Assembly (NCBI GenBank): GCA_963812525.1
Contig: CAWEVL010000011.1
Span: 992,001-1,056,000 of the forward strand
Length of the DNA stretch: 64,000 nt
From: Bog-756 sp963812525
GTDB lineage: Bacteria > Actinomycetota > Acidimicrobiia > Acidimicrobiales > RAAP-2
Direction of reading: 5' to 3'
In this document: positions 46,524 to 56,612 of the stretch, one piece after another
Position numbering within the stretch: the first letter of the stretch is position 1
Layout: each line of letters starts with the position of its first letter
The notes under the pieces: generated by a model
Database searches by the model: none
Seen by the model: only the letters and a program-made list of their open reading frames with translations
Told to the model about the DNA's origin: nothing
Position numbers and translations under genes: made by a program

Positions 46524-47971
46524 GCCGGTGTCCCGACCCTGGGCGACCGGGATGGGTGGAAGCCGGCACGGTGCAGCTCCTCCACCGTCTGCTGGCGAAA
46601 CGGGGACGCCGGCACTGCCCGCCCGTCCGGTCCGGGCCGGTAGACCTCGTTGGACACCACTTGGACACCGTCGGCGTCCACCACCTCCCGGATCGATGAC
46701 ACGAACCGCCGACGCGACAGCACGGCGGGAAAGTCCTCGACCACCGGGGGACCGGACGTCGCTGACTCCAGAAACCCTTCCGAGTCGACACCGGCGGCTG
46801 ATTCCGGGCCACCGGTCTCGCTGTCCAGGTGCACGACGAAGTGGACGGAACCGGCAATCAACAGGTTGCTCGCCTCCAGCGGGAGGCGCTCCGGCGCCTG
46901 GACGGCATAGGAGGCGATCCTCCGGAAGACGCCGGCCGAGGAATCGGAGTGAATGGTGCACATCGATCCGGAGCGGCCCTGGCTCATGGCGTTGAGCATG
47001 GGCAGCACCTCGTCGCCCAGCACCTCCCCCACGATCACCCGGTCGGCATTCATCCGGAGCGCCCGGCGGACCAGATCGGAGACGGCGATCAGCCCCGCTC
47101 CCTCCACGTTGGGCGGCCGCGCCTCGAGTGCCACCAGATCGGGGTGCCGACGCTGGTCGGCGTCGAGGCCCAGCTCGAGGGCCTGTTCGATGGTCACGAT
47201 GCGCTCACGAGGAGGTACTTCTGCGGCCAAGGCCCGGAGCATCGTGGTCTTGCCGGAATTCATGGCCCCGGAGACCACGATGTTCTTGCGCGCCCGCACC
47301 GCGGCCGCCAACAACGACGCCAGCTCAGTACTGATCGTCCCGAGGTCGACCAGGTCGGCCAACGTGAGAGCGGCATATCGGTGCCGACGGATGGAGACGG
47401 CCGGTCGGGTGGTCACGGCCATCACCGCCGAGAGCCGGCTCCCGTCGGGAAGTCGCAGGTCCACCTCCGGTCGGGCCAGGTCGAACCGCCGCTCGGCCAG
47501 GCCGAACCGGCTGGCGGCTGTCCGCACCATCTCGATGACCTCCTCGTCAGATCCGGCGATCGGCGGCATCAGGCGTTTCGACCCGTCGGCGAAGGTGGCC
47601 CAGACCCGATCGCACCCGTTGATGTCGATGTTCTCGATCTCGGGATGGTCGATCAGCGCCTGGAGGCCGCCCATGCCGAACAGGGCGTCCAGGACCGACT
47701 GGGCCAGGAGCCGCTCCTCGTCCGGATCGCTGGGCATCGCGAGCGCCCCTGGAGCGACGGTGGTGGTCAGAGTGCCCGGACCAGCCGGTCCGTTGGCCGG
47801 AGGAGTCCCGAGCCGTCCGGTGGCCCTGCGGTGGGCGAGGCGATCGAGGTGGACGAAGATCCGTTGGCGGGCGAATTCCCGGCGATGGTCGCCACTCAGT
47901 CCCAGTGCGCTGTTCCCGGCGAGGTCCTCGGCCACCAGCTCACGGATCTCGCTCGCCAGGGCCCGATTCAC
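46520..47971 (-). CDS. tadA: TadA/CpaF-type pilus assembly ATPase
   Basis: 483-residue secretion ATPase that powers Flp pilus assembly. It has VNRALASEIRELVAEDLAG at the N-terminus, ENIDINGCDRVW, the Walker A-like SGAMNSGKTTML with the usual CpaF spacing, RIVTIEQALEL, ADRVIVGEVLGDEVLPML and the MCTIHSDS His box. GTG 47971 overlaps the tadZ stop (GTGA) and the gene ends overlapping tadB (ATGA). Confidence 0.92.
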   Translation of the reverse strand: MNRALASEIRELVAEDLAGNSALGLSGDHRREFARQRIFVHLDRLAHRRATGRLGTPPANGPAGPGTLTTTVAPGALAMPSDPDEERLLAQSVLDALFGMGGLQALIDHPEIENIDINGCDRVWATFADGSKRLMPPIAGSDEEVIEMVRTAASRFGLAERRFDLARPEVDLRLPDGSRLSAVMAVTTRPAVSIRRHRYAALTLADLVDLGTISTELASLLAAAVRARKNIVVSGAMNSGKTTMLRALAAEVPPRERIVTIEQALELGLDADQRRHPDLVALEARPPNVEGAGLIAVSDLVRRALRMNADRVIVGEVLGDEVLPMLNAMSQGRSGSMCTIHSDSSAGVFRRIASYAVQAPERLPLEASNLLIAGSVHFVVHLDSETGGPESAAGVDSEGFLESATSGPPVVEDFPAVLSRRRFVSSIREVVDADGVQVVSNEVYRPGPDGRAVPASPFRQQTVEELHRAGFHPSRSPRVGTPA

Positions 47972-49101
47972 TGCATCACCTCGCGCCGAGGACCGTCGGT
48001 CCTCCGCCGGGCCTCCGCCTGGGCCTCCGCCTGGGCCTCCGCCTCGGCCGGGGCGGGTGCCAGCGCCCGGGTTTCGGCAGGGTCCCATGCGGAATCGGGT
48101 GTCGATGCCGGTCGGGGCGAGGGCGCGACATCGCCGCTGGAGGCACTGATCCTTTCCCGGCGTCCCTGCCGCCGGAAGAAGTGTGTCAGGTGGTGAGCCG
48201 ATCGCGTCTCGGCGATTCGCCTTAGGGCGGATGCATGCCTTTGGTCCCCTCCGACCTCTCCCCTGTCGCCTTCGCCCTCCCCTGTCCGGCCGGCGGTATC
48301 TTCCTGTGCCCCGATCTCGGGGGCGTCCCCGTCGCCATCCCCGGCCACGTCCCGGTCCCCGGCCACGGCCAGTGCCAGCCGGCGGGCCGATGCCACCAAC
48401 AGTGAACGGGTCAGCTGACGGGCGCTCCCGGCCCCGCCTGCGGCGACCTGCGCCGCGGCCGAGTCGAGGGGGACCTCGCTCAGCACCGAGAGCCCGGTGA
48501 ACTCCTCGATGGCGGCGCTGCCGTGCGGTCCCCGCCCGACGACGACCAGGCGTACCCGATCGCCACACCGTTCGGCCAGGCCCGGAGCCCGCTCGCGCAC
48601 CTTGAGGATCGACGGAGGGTCCCGGCGGGTCACGACGAGCACGAGATCGGAGCGATCGAGCCAAGGCCCGGCATCAGTGTCGTCGGCGCCGTTGACCTGG
48701 CTGGTGCCAGCCCACCCGCTGTCGGCCGGGAGTCGCCCTCCGTCGACCACGAGATCCCGGTGGCCGTGCTCGGGGGAACACGAGCTTCGCAGGAGCGAAT
48801 CGACCGTGCGACCGGTGACCACCCGCCTTCCATCCGGACGGACCAGCACGTCCAGGCCGCCCGGCAGCGCTTGCAGGTGGGGTGAGAGGGGAACGCTCCC
48901 CTCCGAGCGCCTCGAAGCAGTGACATAGCTGGACCATCCCCACACGGTAGAGAGCTGGAACCGGGCGGCCAGGTCACCACCGAACGGGTCGGCCTCGACC
49001 ACCGCTACGCGACGATGGTCGGGCCAGGTGGCAGCGACCAGACAGGCCAGCGTGGTCACGCCCGGGGCACCCTTGACGGAGACGAAGGTGACAACACGCA
49101 T
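47968..49101 (-). CDS. tadZ: TadZ/CpaE-like ParA-type ATPase
   Basis: 377-residue MinD/ParA-type protein that would position the Flp pilus machine. The N-terminus MRVVTFVSVKGAPGVTTLACLVAATW carries a deviant Walker A (KGAPGVTT). Central segments are VVEADPFGGDLAAR and DRSDLVLVVTRRDPPSILK. The last 130 residues form an acidic, low-complexity tail rich in Gly, Asp, Glu and Ala. It starts at ATG 49101, sharing a base with the cpaB stop (TGATG). Confidence 0.83.
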   Translation of the reverse strand: MRVVTFVSVKGAPGVTTLACLVAATWPDHRRVAVVEADPFGGDLAARFQLSTVWGWSSYVTASRRSEGSVPLSPHLQALPGGLDVLVRPDGRRVVTGRTVDSLLRSSCSPEHGHRDLVVDGGRLPADSGWAGTSQVNGADDTDAGPWLDRSDLVLVVTRRDPPSILKVRERAPGLAERCGDRVRLVVVGRGPHGSAAIEEFTGLSVLSEVPLDSAAAQVAAGGAGSARQLTRSLLVASARRLALAVAGDRDVAGDGDGDAPEIGAQEDTAGRTGEGEGDRGEVGGDQRHASALRRIAETRSAHHLTHFFRRQGRRERISASSGDVAPSPRPASTPDSAWDPAETRALAPAPAEAEAQAEAQAEARRRTDGPRREVMQ

Positions 49102-49892
49102 CAGGAGCCCGATCCACCGTCGGTGCCCTGGGCTCCGGGCGGGAGCAGCACCAAACTCACCTGCGACGCCGCCGCCGCCGTGGCCACCGCGGCGGCCAGG
49201 GTCGACGGCACCTCGACGGAGACCAATTCGGAGGCCCCCGATGCGCTGGTCGTTGAAGGGACGGCAGTCTGGAATACCGTGGCCTGGCCCACGAGCACGC
49301 CGGTCGATGACGGGACACCGCCGTCCGTTCCATCCGCAGCTCCGGCACCTGCACCGTCGGTGGTGCCGTCGCCTCCGGCCGCCCCGGCCAGCGGAAGGAC
49401 CGCAGCGGCGCCGAGCGTCTGGACGACCATGACCTCATCACCGGGTACGAGACCGGTCGAGGGCAGTTGCCCGTCCTTCAGGGCAAGGCCTACGACCGCG
49501 TTCCCCCTCGACACCGGGCGCTGCGCCGTCACGTCGCCTCGGGTCAAGAGGGACCCGGCCGGGACGGTCACCGCTGCCCACGTGCCCGAGAGCTCATCGG
49601 CACTGGACACCGAGATGGTGGCCAGCCCTCCCGAGCTGGCCACTTGGGCGGTACCGAGATCAGCCGAGACAATGCGCTCACCCTGCTGGATGGTCGACGT
49701 CACCACGAGGACCGGCACCCGGTGGCCAGCCGACGAGTAGAGGTTGGCAAAGATGGCGATGCTGGCCAGGACCAGCAGGGCGGAGGCGACCGTGACGACC
49801 GGTCTCCGCCCTCGAGGCACGACAGGGAGCCGGTACTGGCTCCTGCCGTCGGTCGTCGTCGGCCTGGCTGGCCGTTCGAGCAGCGAGGTCAC
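49101..49892 (-). CDS. cpaB: CpaB/RcpC-like SAF-domain pilus protein
   Basis: 263 residues. A transmembrane segment at residues 34-54 (VVTVASALLVLASIAIFANL) is followed by a SAF-like domain (VLVVTSTIQQGERIVSADLGTAQV...VTVPAGSLLTRGD) and a Gly/Thr-rich linker before a C-terminal beta region. CpaB/RcpC proteins are envelope parts of Flp pilus secretion. GTG 49892 overlaps the upstream stop (GTGA). Confidence 0.82.
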   Translation of the reverse strand: MTSLLERPARPTTTDGRSQYRLPVVPRGRRPVVTVASALLVLASIAIFANLYSSAGHRVPVLVVTSTIQQGERIVSADLGTAQVASSGGLATISVSSADELSGTWAAVTVPAGSLLTRGDVTAQRPVSRGNAVVGLALKDGQLPSTGLVPGDEVMVVQTLGAAAVLPLAGAAGGDGTTDGAGAGAADGTDGGVPSSTGVLVGQATVFQTAVPSTTSASGASELVSVEVPSTLAAAVATAAAASQVSLVLLPPGAQGTDGGSGS

Positions 49893-50932
49893 GGCAGGGC
49901 TGGATCCGATGGGGCACGGGGACCGGAGCCTTCGGACCCGGCGGACAGGCCGTCGAGTCCGGAATTGACGCTCTCGACCTGCACCACTCGGACGGCGGCC
50001 TCGGCGGCGGTGGTCAGGGGCGGCAGGACGCCCTGACCGGAAGCACCCACCGCGGCCCATGAGACCGACCAGGTCACGGTGGCCCGGACCCGGTAGGCCG
50101 CATCGTCAGGATCTCCGTTGGAGGACGGCTGGCCGATGGACGAGGCCTGGTAGGTGTGCTGGCACCCGGTTTCCTGATCCTGCGCCGGCACCGCGAAGTC
50201 GAAGGGCCGGCCCGGTCCGCGGCACACGACCTGGCCGCCGTCGCCCGTCTGCCACGTGACCGACGTCGGCGTAGCCACCGCGGTGGCGCTCACCGACCCC
50301 GCCGTCGCCGTGACAGACAGCGGGTGCCAGATCGACGCATCGATCCACAGCCACGTGGGCAGGTTGACCACCGAGGAGGACGGCGGATTGAAGTGCAGGT
50401 CCGGCGCGGGCAGGCGCAAGGAATTCTCCGCCTGCAGGGCCACCACCCGGGGGTCGACTCCGGGAGCTCCCGGTGGGGCGGACGGAAGGGACGGTGCGGC
50501 CGATGGAATCCACTCCGTCTGGGTCGTGCTGGCCCCGTTGCGCGGGTTGACACAGGTCACGGAAAACCACCCCCCCGGGGTCGGGCCGCCCGGGGCGAAG
50601 CCTCCCAGGTCGTTGAGCAGCAACGACGTGGAGGTACAGGCCCAGGGACTCCCCCCGCCAGCACCTGATCCGGGTCCGGAGCCTCCTCGGGTCGTGCCGG
50701 GTATCCCCCCAGCACCCGAGGTGCCGGGGCCTCCGGCGGACGAGCCGCCGTCGGAAGCGCCGACCGAGACGGTCCCCCCGGGGCCTTCGGTCCCCGACGC
50801 CGAGGCGGAGGCGGGTCCCGCGTCCAGCAGGCAGGCCCCGCACACGGCACCGACCGCCGCGAACGCGGCGATCGCCGCGCACCGCGATCCCCACGTCCGG
50901 GTTGCCGATCGGTGTCGATGCTCCTTCCTCAT
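49889..50932 (-). CDS. Secreted protein at the head of the Tad operon
   Basis: 347 residues with a signal peptide: MRKEHRHRSATRTWGSRC, then a hydrophobic AAIAAFAAVGAVCGACLL and a probable signal peptidase site at ASA; the Cys-Leu-Leu could alternatively be a lipobox-like region. A Gly/Ser-rich stretch (about 45-80) precedes a Cys-containing beta-rich domain with LNDLGGFAPGG, VTCVNPRNG and VTWQTGDGGQVVC. Similar secreted proteins occur in actinobacterial Tad loci, with unknown role. ATG 50932 is chosen because it begins the signal peptide; no ribosome binding site is clear, and ATG 50971 is the alternative. Confidence 0.72.
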   Translation of the reverse strand: MRKEHRHRSATRTWGSRCAAIAAFAAVGAVCGACLLDAGPASASASGTEGPGGTVSVGASDGGSSAGGPGTSGAGGIPGTTRGGSGPGSGAGGGSPWACTSTSLLLNDLGGFAPGGPTPGGWFSVTCVNPRNGASTTQTEWIPSAAPSLPSAPPGAPGVDPRVVALQAENSLRLPAPDLHFNPPSSSVVNLPTWLWIDASIWHPLSVTATAGSVSATAVATPTSVTWQTGDGGQVVCRGPGRPFDFAVPAQDQETGCQHTYQASSIGQPSSNGDPDDAAYRVRATVTWSVSWAAVGASGQGVLPPLTTAAEAAVRVVQVESVNSGLDGLSAGSEGSGPRAPSDPALP

Positions 50933-51396
50933 GGCGAGCAGACGATACGAACGACTCTGCCGTCGGGCCATGAAGACTGCACGAGGCGTGCAACTAGTTC
51001 GGTCCCGGACCGAGGCAAGAGGCGGGCGTGCCAGCGATGGCTCGAGGGTGGTGGTCCAACGGTGGCTCACCGGCTCATGGTCGGTCTGCAACGTTGCTCC
51101 CGACCTGGCCTCAACCTTGCACGGTCGTCAGGACTACTCCGGCTCGCGTGTCACGTCAGCATCTGATCGGGTGTTTTCACTTGCCACACAAGGTATTTCT
51201 CGGGAATCGGCTTCTCCGCCGCGCCTTGTCCGTCCACCTGCTTGGAGTGCCGACGGCCACCGGCCCCGATCGATGACCGCGCCGACTCGGACAGCGATCG
51301 GCGGCGAAGTCCTGACCCCGACTCGGGAGATGGGCCGATCCGGGCCGTTCACCCCCTGCGCTACAGCGACCACAAGGCGTGTTCGAGGTTGGCGGT
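50933..51396. other. Intergenic region upstream of the Tad operon
   Basis: 464 bases with no convincing gene. A perfect 6-bp inverted repeat TGCACG-AGG-CGTGCA lies at 50978-50992, just before the operon, and could be an operator. On the minus strand TTGTGT near 51189 is followed by a GATCAGAT-like box, a weak promoter candidate. Confidence 0.35.
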
Positions 51397-51422
51397 GACA
51401 ATCCCGCGCCGTAGGGATTGTC
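51397..51422 (-). terminator. Intrinsic terminator-like hairpin after the membrane-protein gene
   Basis: GACAATCCC and GGGATTGTC form a perfect 9-bp stem around an 8-base loop, 8 bases beyond the inferred stop (51430) of the minus-strand gene. Confidence 0.6.
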
Positions 51423-51429
51423 CGGGTGG

Positions 51430-52651
51430 TCAGGCCTCGTCGAGCGTGACGGATCTGACCGGAGGACCGGAGGGAGGCGGGCCACTCGATGCCGGTTGGG
51501 TCGATGCCGGTTGGGTCGGATGCCGGTTGGGTCGATGCCGGTTGGGTGGATGCCGGTTGGGCGGATGCCGGTTGAGTGGATGCCGGTTGAGTCGACGGGG
51601 TGGGTGCGGCGGCGGGAAGGAGGGACGAGGCCGTCGAGGGGGCAGAGGGCGGTTCGAGGGACACGGGACTGCCCTGTTCCGATGCCCCTTCGACCTCGAC
51701 CGCCTGGCCGGTCACCAGCTTGGCGCTGAACTTGACGGCCTTGGTCGCCGTCACCGCACCGGTCTGCAGGGGGACGGCGATGACCAGCAGGATGACTCCG
51801 ACCACAAAGAAGGGCCGGATCCCGAGCAGGATGATCCCGACGCGGCCGAGTAGATAGGGCGGGGAGCAGACCACCGCGCCCACCGCGCCGCCGATCGCGG
51901 TGGCGGTCAGCTTGTCCCGCCTCGATCGGTCGGACTTGACCCCGATGATCCGGGCCGGAACGGCCACGTAGGTGATCATCATGATGGCTACGACCACGCT
52001 CAGGACGAGCGCGAACCAGATCCTGCCCCAGCGGGACATGACCATGGTGGCGAACCCGAGCCCGAGCCCGATGACGAACCCCCAGCCGAGAACGGTCTTG
52101 CGGTGCTTCCGGGCACGGGCGAAGGCCGGGCGGATATCGGGGTGGAGGGGATCGGCCACCGAGAAGGCGAACACGGCATTGAGGAAGTAGGCCGCCGCGG
52201 TGATGGCGGCGATGGCCAGGACGATGGGAATCAGGATGGGCCCTTCGATGATGCGCAGGCTCTTGCCCCGGAGCAGGTGGAGCTTGAGGTCCAACATGGC
52301 CAACCAGATCAGCATGGCCGGCAGTACCTGAATGAGAGTCAGCCGCCAGTTGGTGAACAGCAGCTTGACCCCCTGGAACAGCATGGCGAACGCCCCCACC
52401 ACCAGGGTCAGGGGGGCGAGGAGGCGGCTGCGCTGGCTGAGGGAGAGGATGACGCTCTCCACCAGGGCATCGTCACCGTTGCGGATGGCTGCCACCATGC
52501 GGTGTAGCTGGCTGTAGACGCTGGCCCGTCGGGTAGTGGTTTCCGGATCGGTCGCGTCGGCGGTGACCGGTCCCGGGTTCGGAGATCGCGTTGGCCCCTC
52601 CGGATGCCCCGGCGGGCTCGCAGCCCCAACGTCACGCGCCCCTTCGGTCAC
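51430..52651 (-). CDS. Polytopic membrane protein with Gln/Pro repeat tail (frame broken in the repeat)
   Basis: About 406 residues. After an acidic N-terminus come five or six hydrophobic segments between genomic 52400 and 51750 (FAMLFQGVKLLF, VLPAMLIWLAML, IVLAIAAITAAAYFLNAVF, GWGFVIGLGLGF and others), then a Ser/Pro tail of STQPA repeats. One repeat unit at 51517-51532 is 16 bp instead of 15; ignoring the extra base the frame ends cleanly at TGA 51430 after VRSVTLDEA, next to a hairpin. Left as is, the frame runs on to about 51134. GTG 52651 sits 7 bases behind a TAGCGT -10 box. Function unknown. Confidence 0.68.
51487..51592 (-). repeat. Seven tandem 15-bp units, one with an extra base
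   Basis: Units CGATGCCGGTTGGGT with minor variants encode STQPA on the minus strand. The third unit (51517-51532) is 16 bp and shifts the frame. Confidence 0.85.
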
Positions 52652-52658
52652 CGCCCCA

Positions 52659-52664
52659 ACGCTA
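52659..52664 (-). promoter_or_regulatory. -10 box of the membrane-protein gene
   Basis: TAGCGT on the minus strand ends 7 bases before GTG 52651. Confidence 0.45.
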
Positions 52665-52736
52665 CTTGCCGTCCTGGCCCAGGAGTACCCCGAGGTTCCC
52701 GAATTCGACCGTGTCCCACGGCTCCTCCGGCTGGGC

Positions 52737-52742
52737 CACACT
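52737..52742 (+). promoter_or_regulatory. -10-like box of ettA
   Basis: CACACT ends 6 bases before ATG 52749. The first base differs from TANNNT. Confidence 0.35.
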
Positions 52743-52748
52743 GGACGC

Positions 52749-54428
<1,680 letters not shown>

Positions 54429-54456
54429 CGTCGATGACGGCCGGTCGAGGTCGACG

Positions 54457-55500
54457 ATGACGAACCCGGGCCGGACCTTCGCCAGCGACAACTGGGCCGG
54501 GGTGCACCCCGAGGTGATGGCTGCGGTGGTGGCCGCCAACGGCGAGCACGTGCCCGCCTATGGGGAGGATCCGATCACCCGGGCCACTCACGCCCTGTTC
54601 CGTGACCACTTCGGTGCAGCAGCCGAGATCGTCCTGGCCTTCAACGGCACCGGGGCCAACGTGGTGGGACTCCAATCCCTGCTGCGTCCGTTCGAGGCGG
54701 TGATCTGTGCCCAGTCTGCCCATATCAACGTGGACGAGTGTGGCGCGCCCGAACGCTTCCTCGGCAGCAAGCTGGTGGCTGTCGCGACTCCGGACGGGAA
54801 GTTGACCCCGGAGCTGGTGGAGGCGGTGGCCGTCGGCATCGGCGACGAGCACCACGTGCAGCCCCGGGTGGTGTCGATCACCCAGTCCACCGAGGTGGGC
54901 ACGTGCTACCGGATCGAGGAGGTGTCGGCGCTCGCCGAATGGGCCCACCGACGAGGGATGTGGCTCCACCTGGACGGGGCCCGGCTGTCCAACGCCTGTG
55001 CAGCCATGGGGGTGGGCCTGGGGGCATTCGGGTCGGCCGCCGGGGTGGACGTCCTCTCGTTCGGCGGGACCAAGAACGGGGCCATAGGGGCCGAGGCCGT
55101 GGTGTCGTTCCTCCCCGCCGAAACTGCCGGACTGCGCTACATCCGCAAGCAGTCCATGCAGCTGGCTTCCAAGATGCGGTTCATCGCCGCCCAGTTCGAC
55201 GCGCTCCTCCGCGACGACCTCTGGCTGCGGAATGCGACCCATGCCAACGCCATGGCCCGGCGGCTGGCCGAAGGGGTCTCCGATCTGGCGGGGGTGACCC
55301 TGGCCTACCCCACCGAAGCGAACGGGGTGTTCGCCGTCCTGCCCCCGGCGGTGACCGAGGCGCTGCAGGCCGAGTACCCCTTCTACGTGTGGGACGAGGC
55401 CTCCGGCGTCGTGCGGTGGATGGCGTCGTTCGACACCACCGAGCAGGACGTGGACGCCTTCGTCGAACTGGTGGCCGAGGTGATGGGCGAGCTCGGCTGA
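54457..55500 (+). CDS. Low-specificity threonine aldolase-like PLP enzyme
   Basis: 347-residue fold-type I pyridoxal-phosphate enzyme that would cleave L-threonine or related beta-hydroxy amino acids to glycine and an aldehyde. It has FASDNWAGVHPEVM, GTGANVVGLQSLL, HLDGARLSNACAAMGV and the PLP-lysine segment SFGGTKNGAIGAEAV. ATG 54457 has GAGG 6 bases upstream; GTG 54421, overlapping the ettA stop, would add 12 residues. It could also be a beta-eliminating lyase of the same family. Confidence 0.82.
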   Translation: MTNPGRTFASDNWAGVHPEVMAAVVAANGEHVPAYGEDPITRATHALFRDHFGAAAEIVLAFNGTGANVVGLQSLLRPFEAVICAQSAHINVDECGAPERFLGSKLVAVATPDGKLTPELVEAVAVGIGDEHHVQPRVVSITQSTEVGTCYRIEEVSALAEWAHRRGMWLHLDGARLSNACAAMGVGLGAFGSAAGVDVLSFGGTKNGAIGAEAVVSFLPAETAGLRYIRKQSMQLASKMRFIAAQFDALLRDDLWLRNATHANAMARRLAEGVSDLAGVTLAYPTEANGVFAVLPPAVTEALQAEYPFYVWDEASGVVRWMASFDTTEQDVDAFVELVAEVMGELG

Positions 55501-55617
55501 CCCGGTCTGGTCAGAGCCGGTCCCGTCCTCGGCCTCCGGCTCCACCAGGGCCTCCGACCTCGGCCGGAAGTGCTCGCGGCCTCGGTACAAGCCGGCGAGG
55601 GCGGCCAGGCGGCCTTG

Positions 55618-56196
55618 TCAGGCGACGAGGCCGGGAATCTGATGCAACTCCTGGGGGATGTGGACGGGGCTCCAGTGCCGATCGATCTCCTTGTACGTGC
55701 ACGGGTTGGCGTGCATGTAGAGGTAGAGGACCCCGATCTCCGAAGGGTCGAGTGGCATCGGCGGAGGGCCAGTAAAGCGCTCCGGAATCGTCAAGGGAGA
55801 CATCAAGAAGGAGAGGGCGAACACCTGGAAGTCGCCCTCGTCCACGGGCTTCAGGTCGATGCGGCACATGCGGTCCCAGCTGCTCGAGAGCACGATCCCG
55901 GTCGACGATTCCTCGAACAGCATGAGGTTGTCGGCGGTGACCAGCAGGATCACCGGCGTCAGGGCGACGGGTCCGGTGCCGGCGCCGTTCATCACGGTGT
56001 CCGAGTCGAGCAACAGTCCGATGGTCCACGAGCCCTCGGCCTCGGCATCGAGGCCCGGGACTCGATCCTCGAACCGCTCGAAGTAGTCCGGGGTGAGGGA
56101 CCGCATCTCCAGGATCTCGAAGAGCTCCTTGGCGTACTCGGGCACACTGGCGAGCGGCGAGGTCGGGAGGTGCTCCCGTTTGGTCCACATGGACAC
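55618..56196 (-). CDS. Hypothetical protein (192 aa)
   Basis: No family recognised. The sequence MSMWTKREHLPTSPLASVPEYAKELFEILEM is followed by alternating hydrophobic and acidic segments without transmembrane helices or metal motifs, ending CTYKEIDRHWSPVHIPQELH. Codon usage fits the genome and the frame is uninterrupted. Start is GTG 56196 or ATG 56190. It faces the threonine aldolase gene across a 117-base gap. Confidence 0.65.
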   Translation of the reverse strand: MSMWTKREHLPTSPLASVPEYAKELFEILEMRSLTPDYFERFEDRVPGLDAEAEGSWTIGLLLDSDTVMNGAGTGPVALTPVILLVTADNLMLFEESSTGIVLSSSWDRMCRIDLKPVDEGDFQVFALSFLMSPLTIPERFTGPPPMPLDPSEIGVLYLYMHANPCTYKEIDRHWSPVHIPQELHQIPGLVA

Positions 56197-56612
56197 GGCC
56201 GGCGCCTAACCGTCTACCCGGGACGATGGGCGCCCGAGACGTGGACCTGTCCGGGCCGGTAGACCATGCCCGGGCAACCCCGGAGGTGGAGGGAAGGAAG
56301 AAGGCAGGGCAAGCGTCCCCCCACGCACGCCTCGCCGGCCAGCGGCAGTTGACACTCGATTCGGATGCATCGGCACAGCAGGCGGATCTCCCCGGTCTTC
56401 GTGGAGGGCAGTTTCGACGCCCATCCACCGTCTCTATCGGCCCGGAGCCGGCCAAACCTGAGTCCGAGTCGCGGCATCGGTCGACGGTGGGCACTGAACC
56501 TCCGTGAGGTCGCGACGGACTTCCGACGAATCCCAGCGAATAGCCAGCTCAGACGAGTACTTGGGCGGGGCCGGCTCGTCCCGGACCGTGGCCCGTGCCA
56601 GGAGGCCGCGCC
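56197..56612. other. Intergenic stretch between hypothetical and DUF222 genes
   Basis: 416 bases. Several short open frames exist on both strands but none has the codon pattern or motifs of a gene. A GTGGGCACTGAACCTCCGTGAGG segment near 56490 and the promoter of the 55618-56196 gene probably lie here; nothing firmer was found. Confidence 0.3.

Noticed and set aside
51487..51592. Tandem repeat considered as a CRISPR array
   Set aside because: Units are 15 bp, directly adjacent, with no unique spacers, and they encode STQPA.
56197..56612. Small genes in the gap before the DUF222 gene
   Set aside because: Short frames on both strands lack motifs, ribosome binding sites and a consistent codon pattern.
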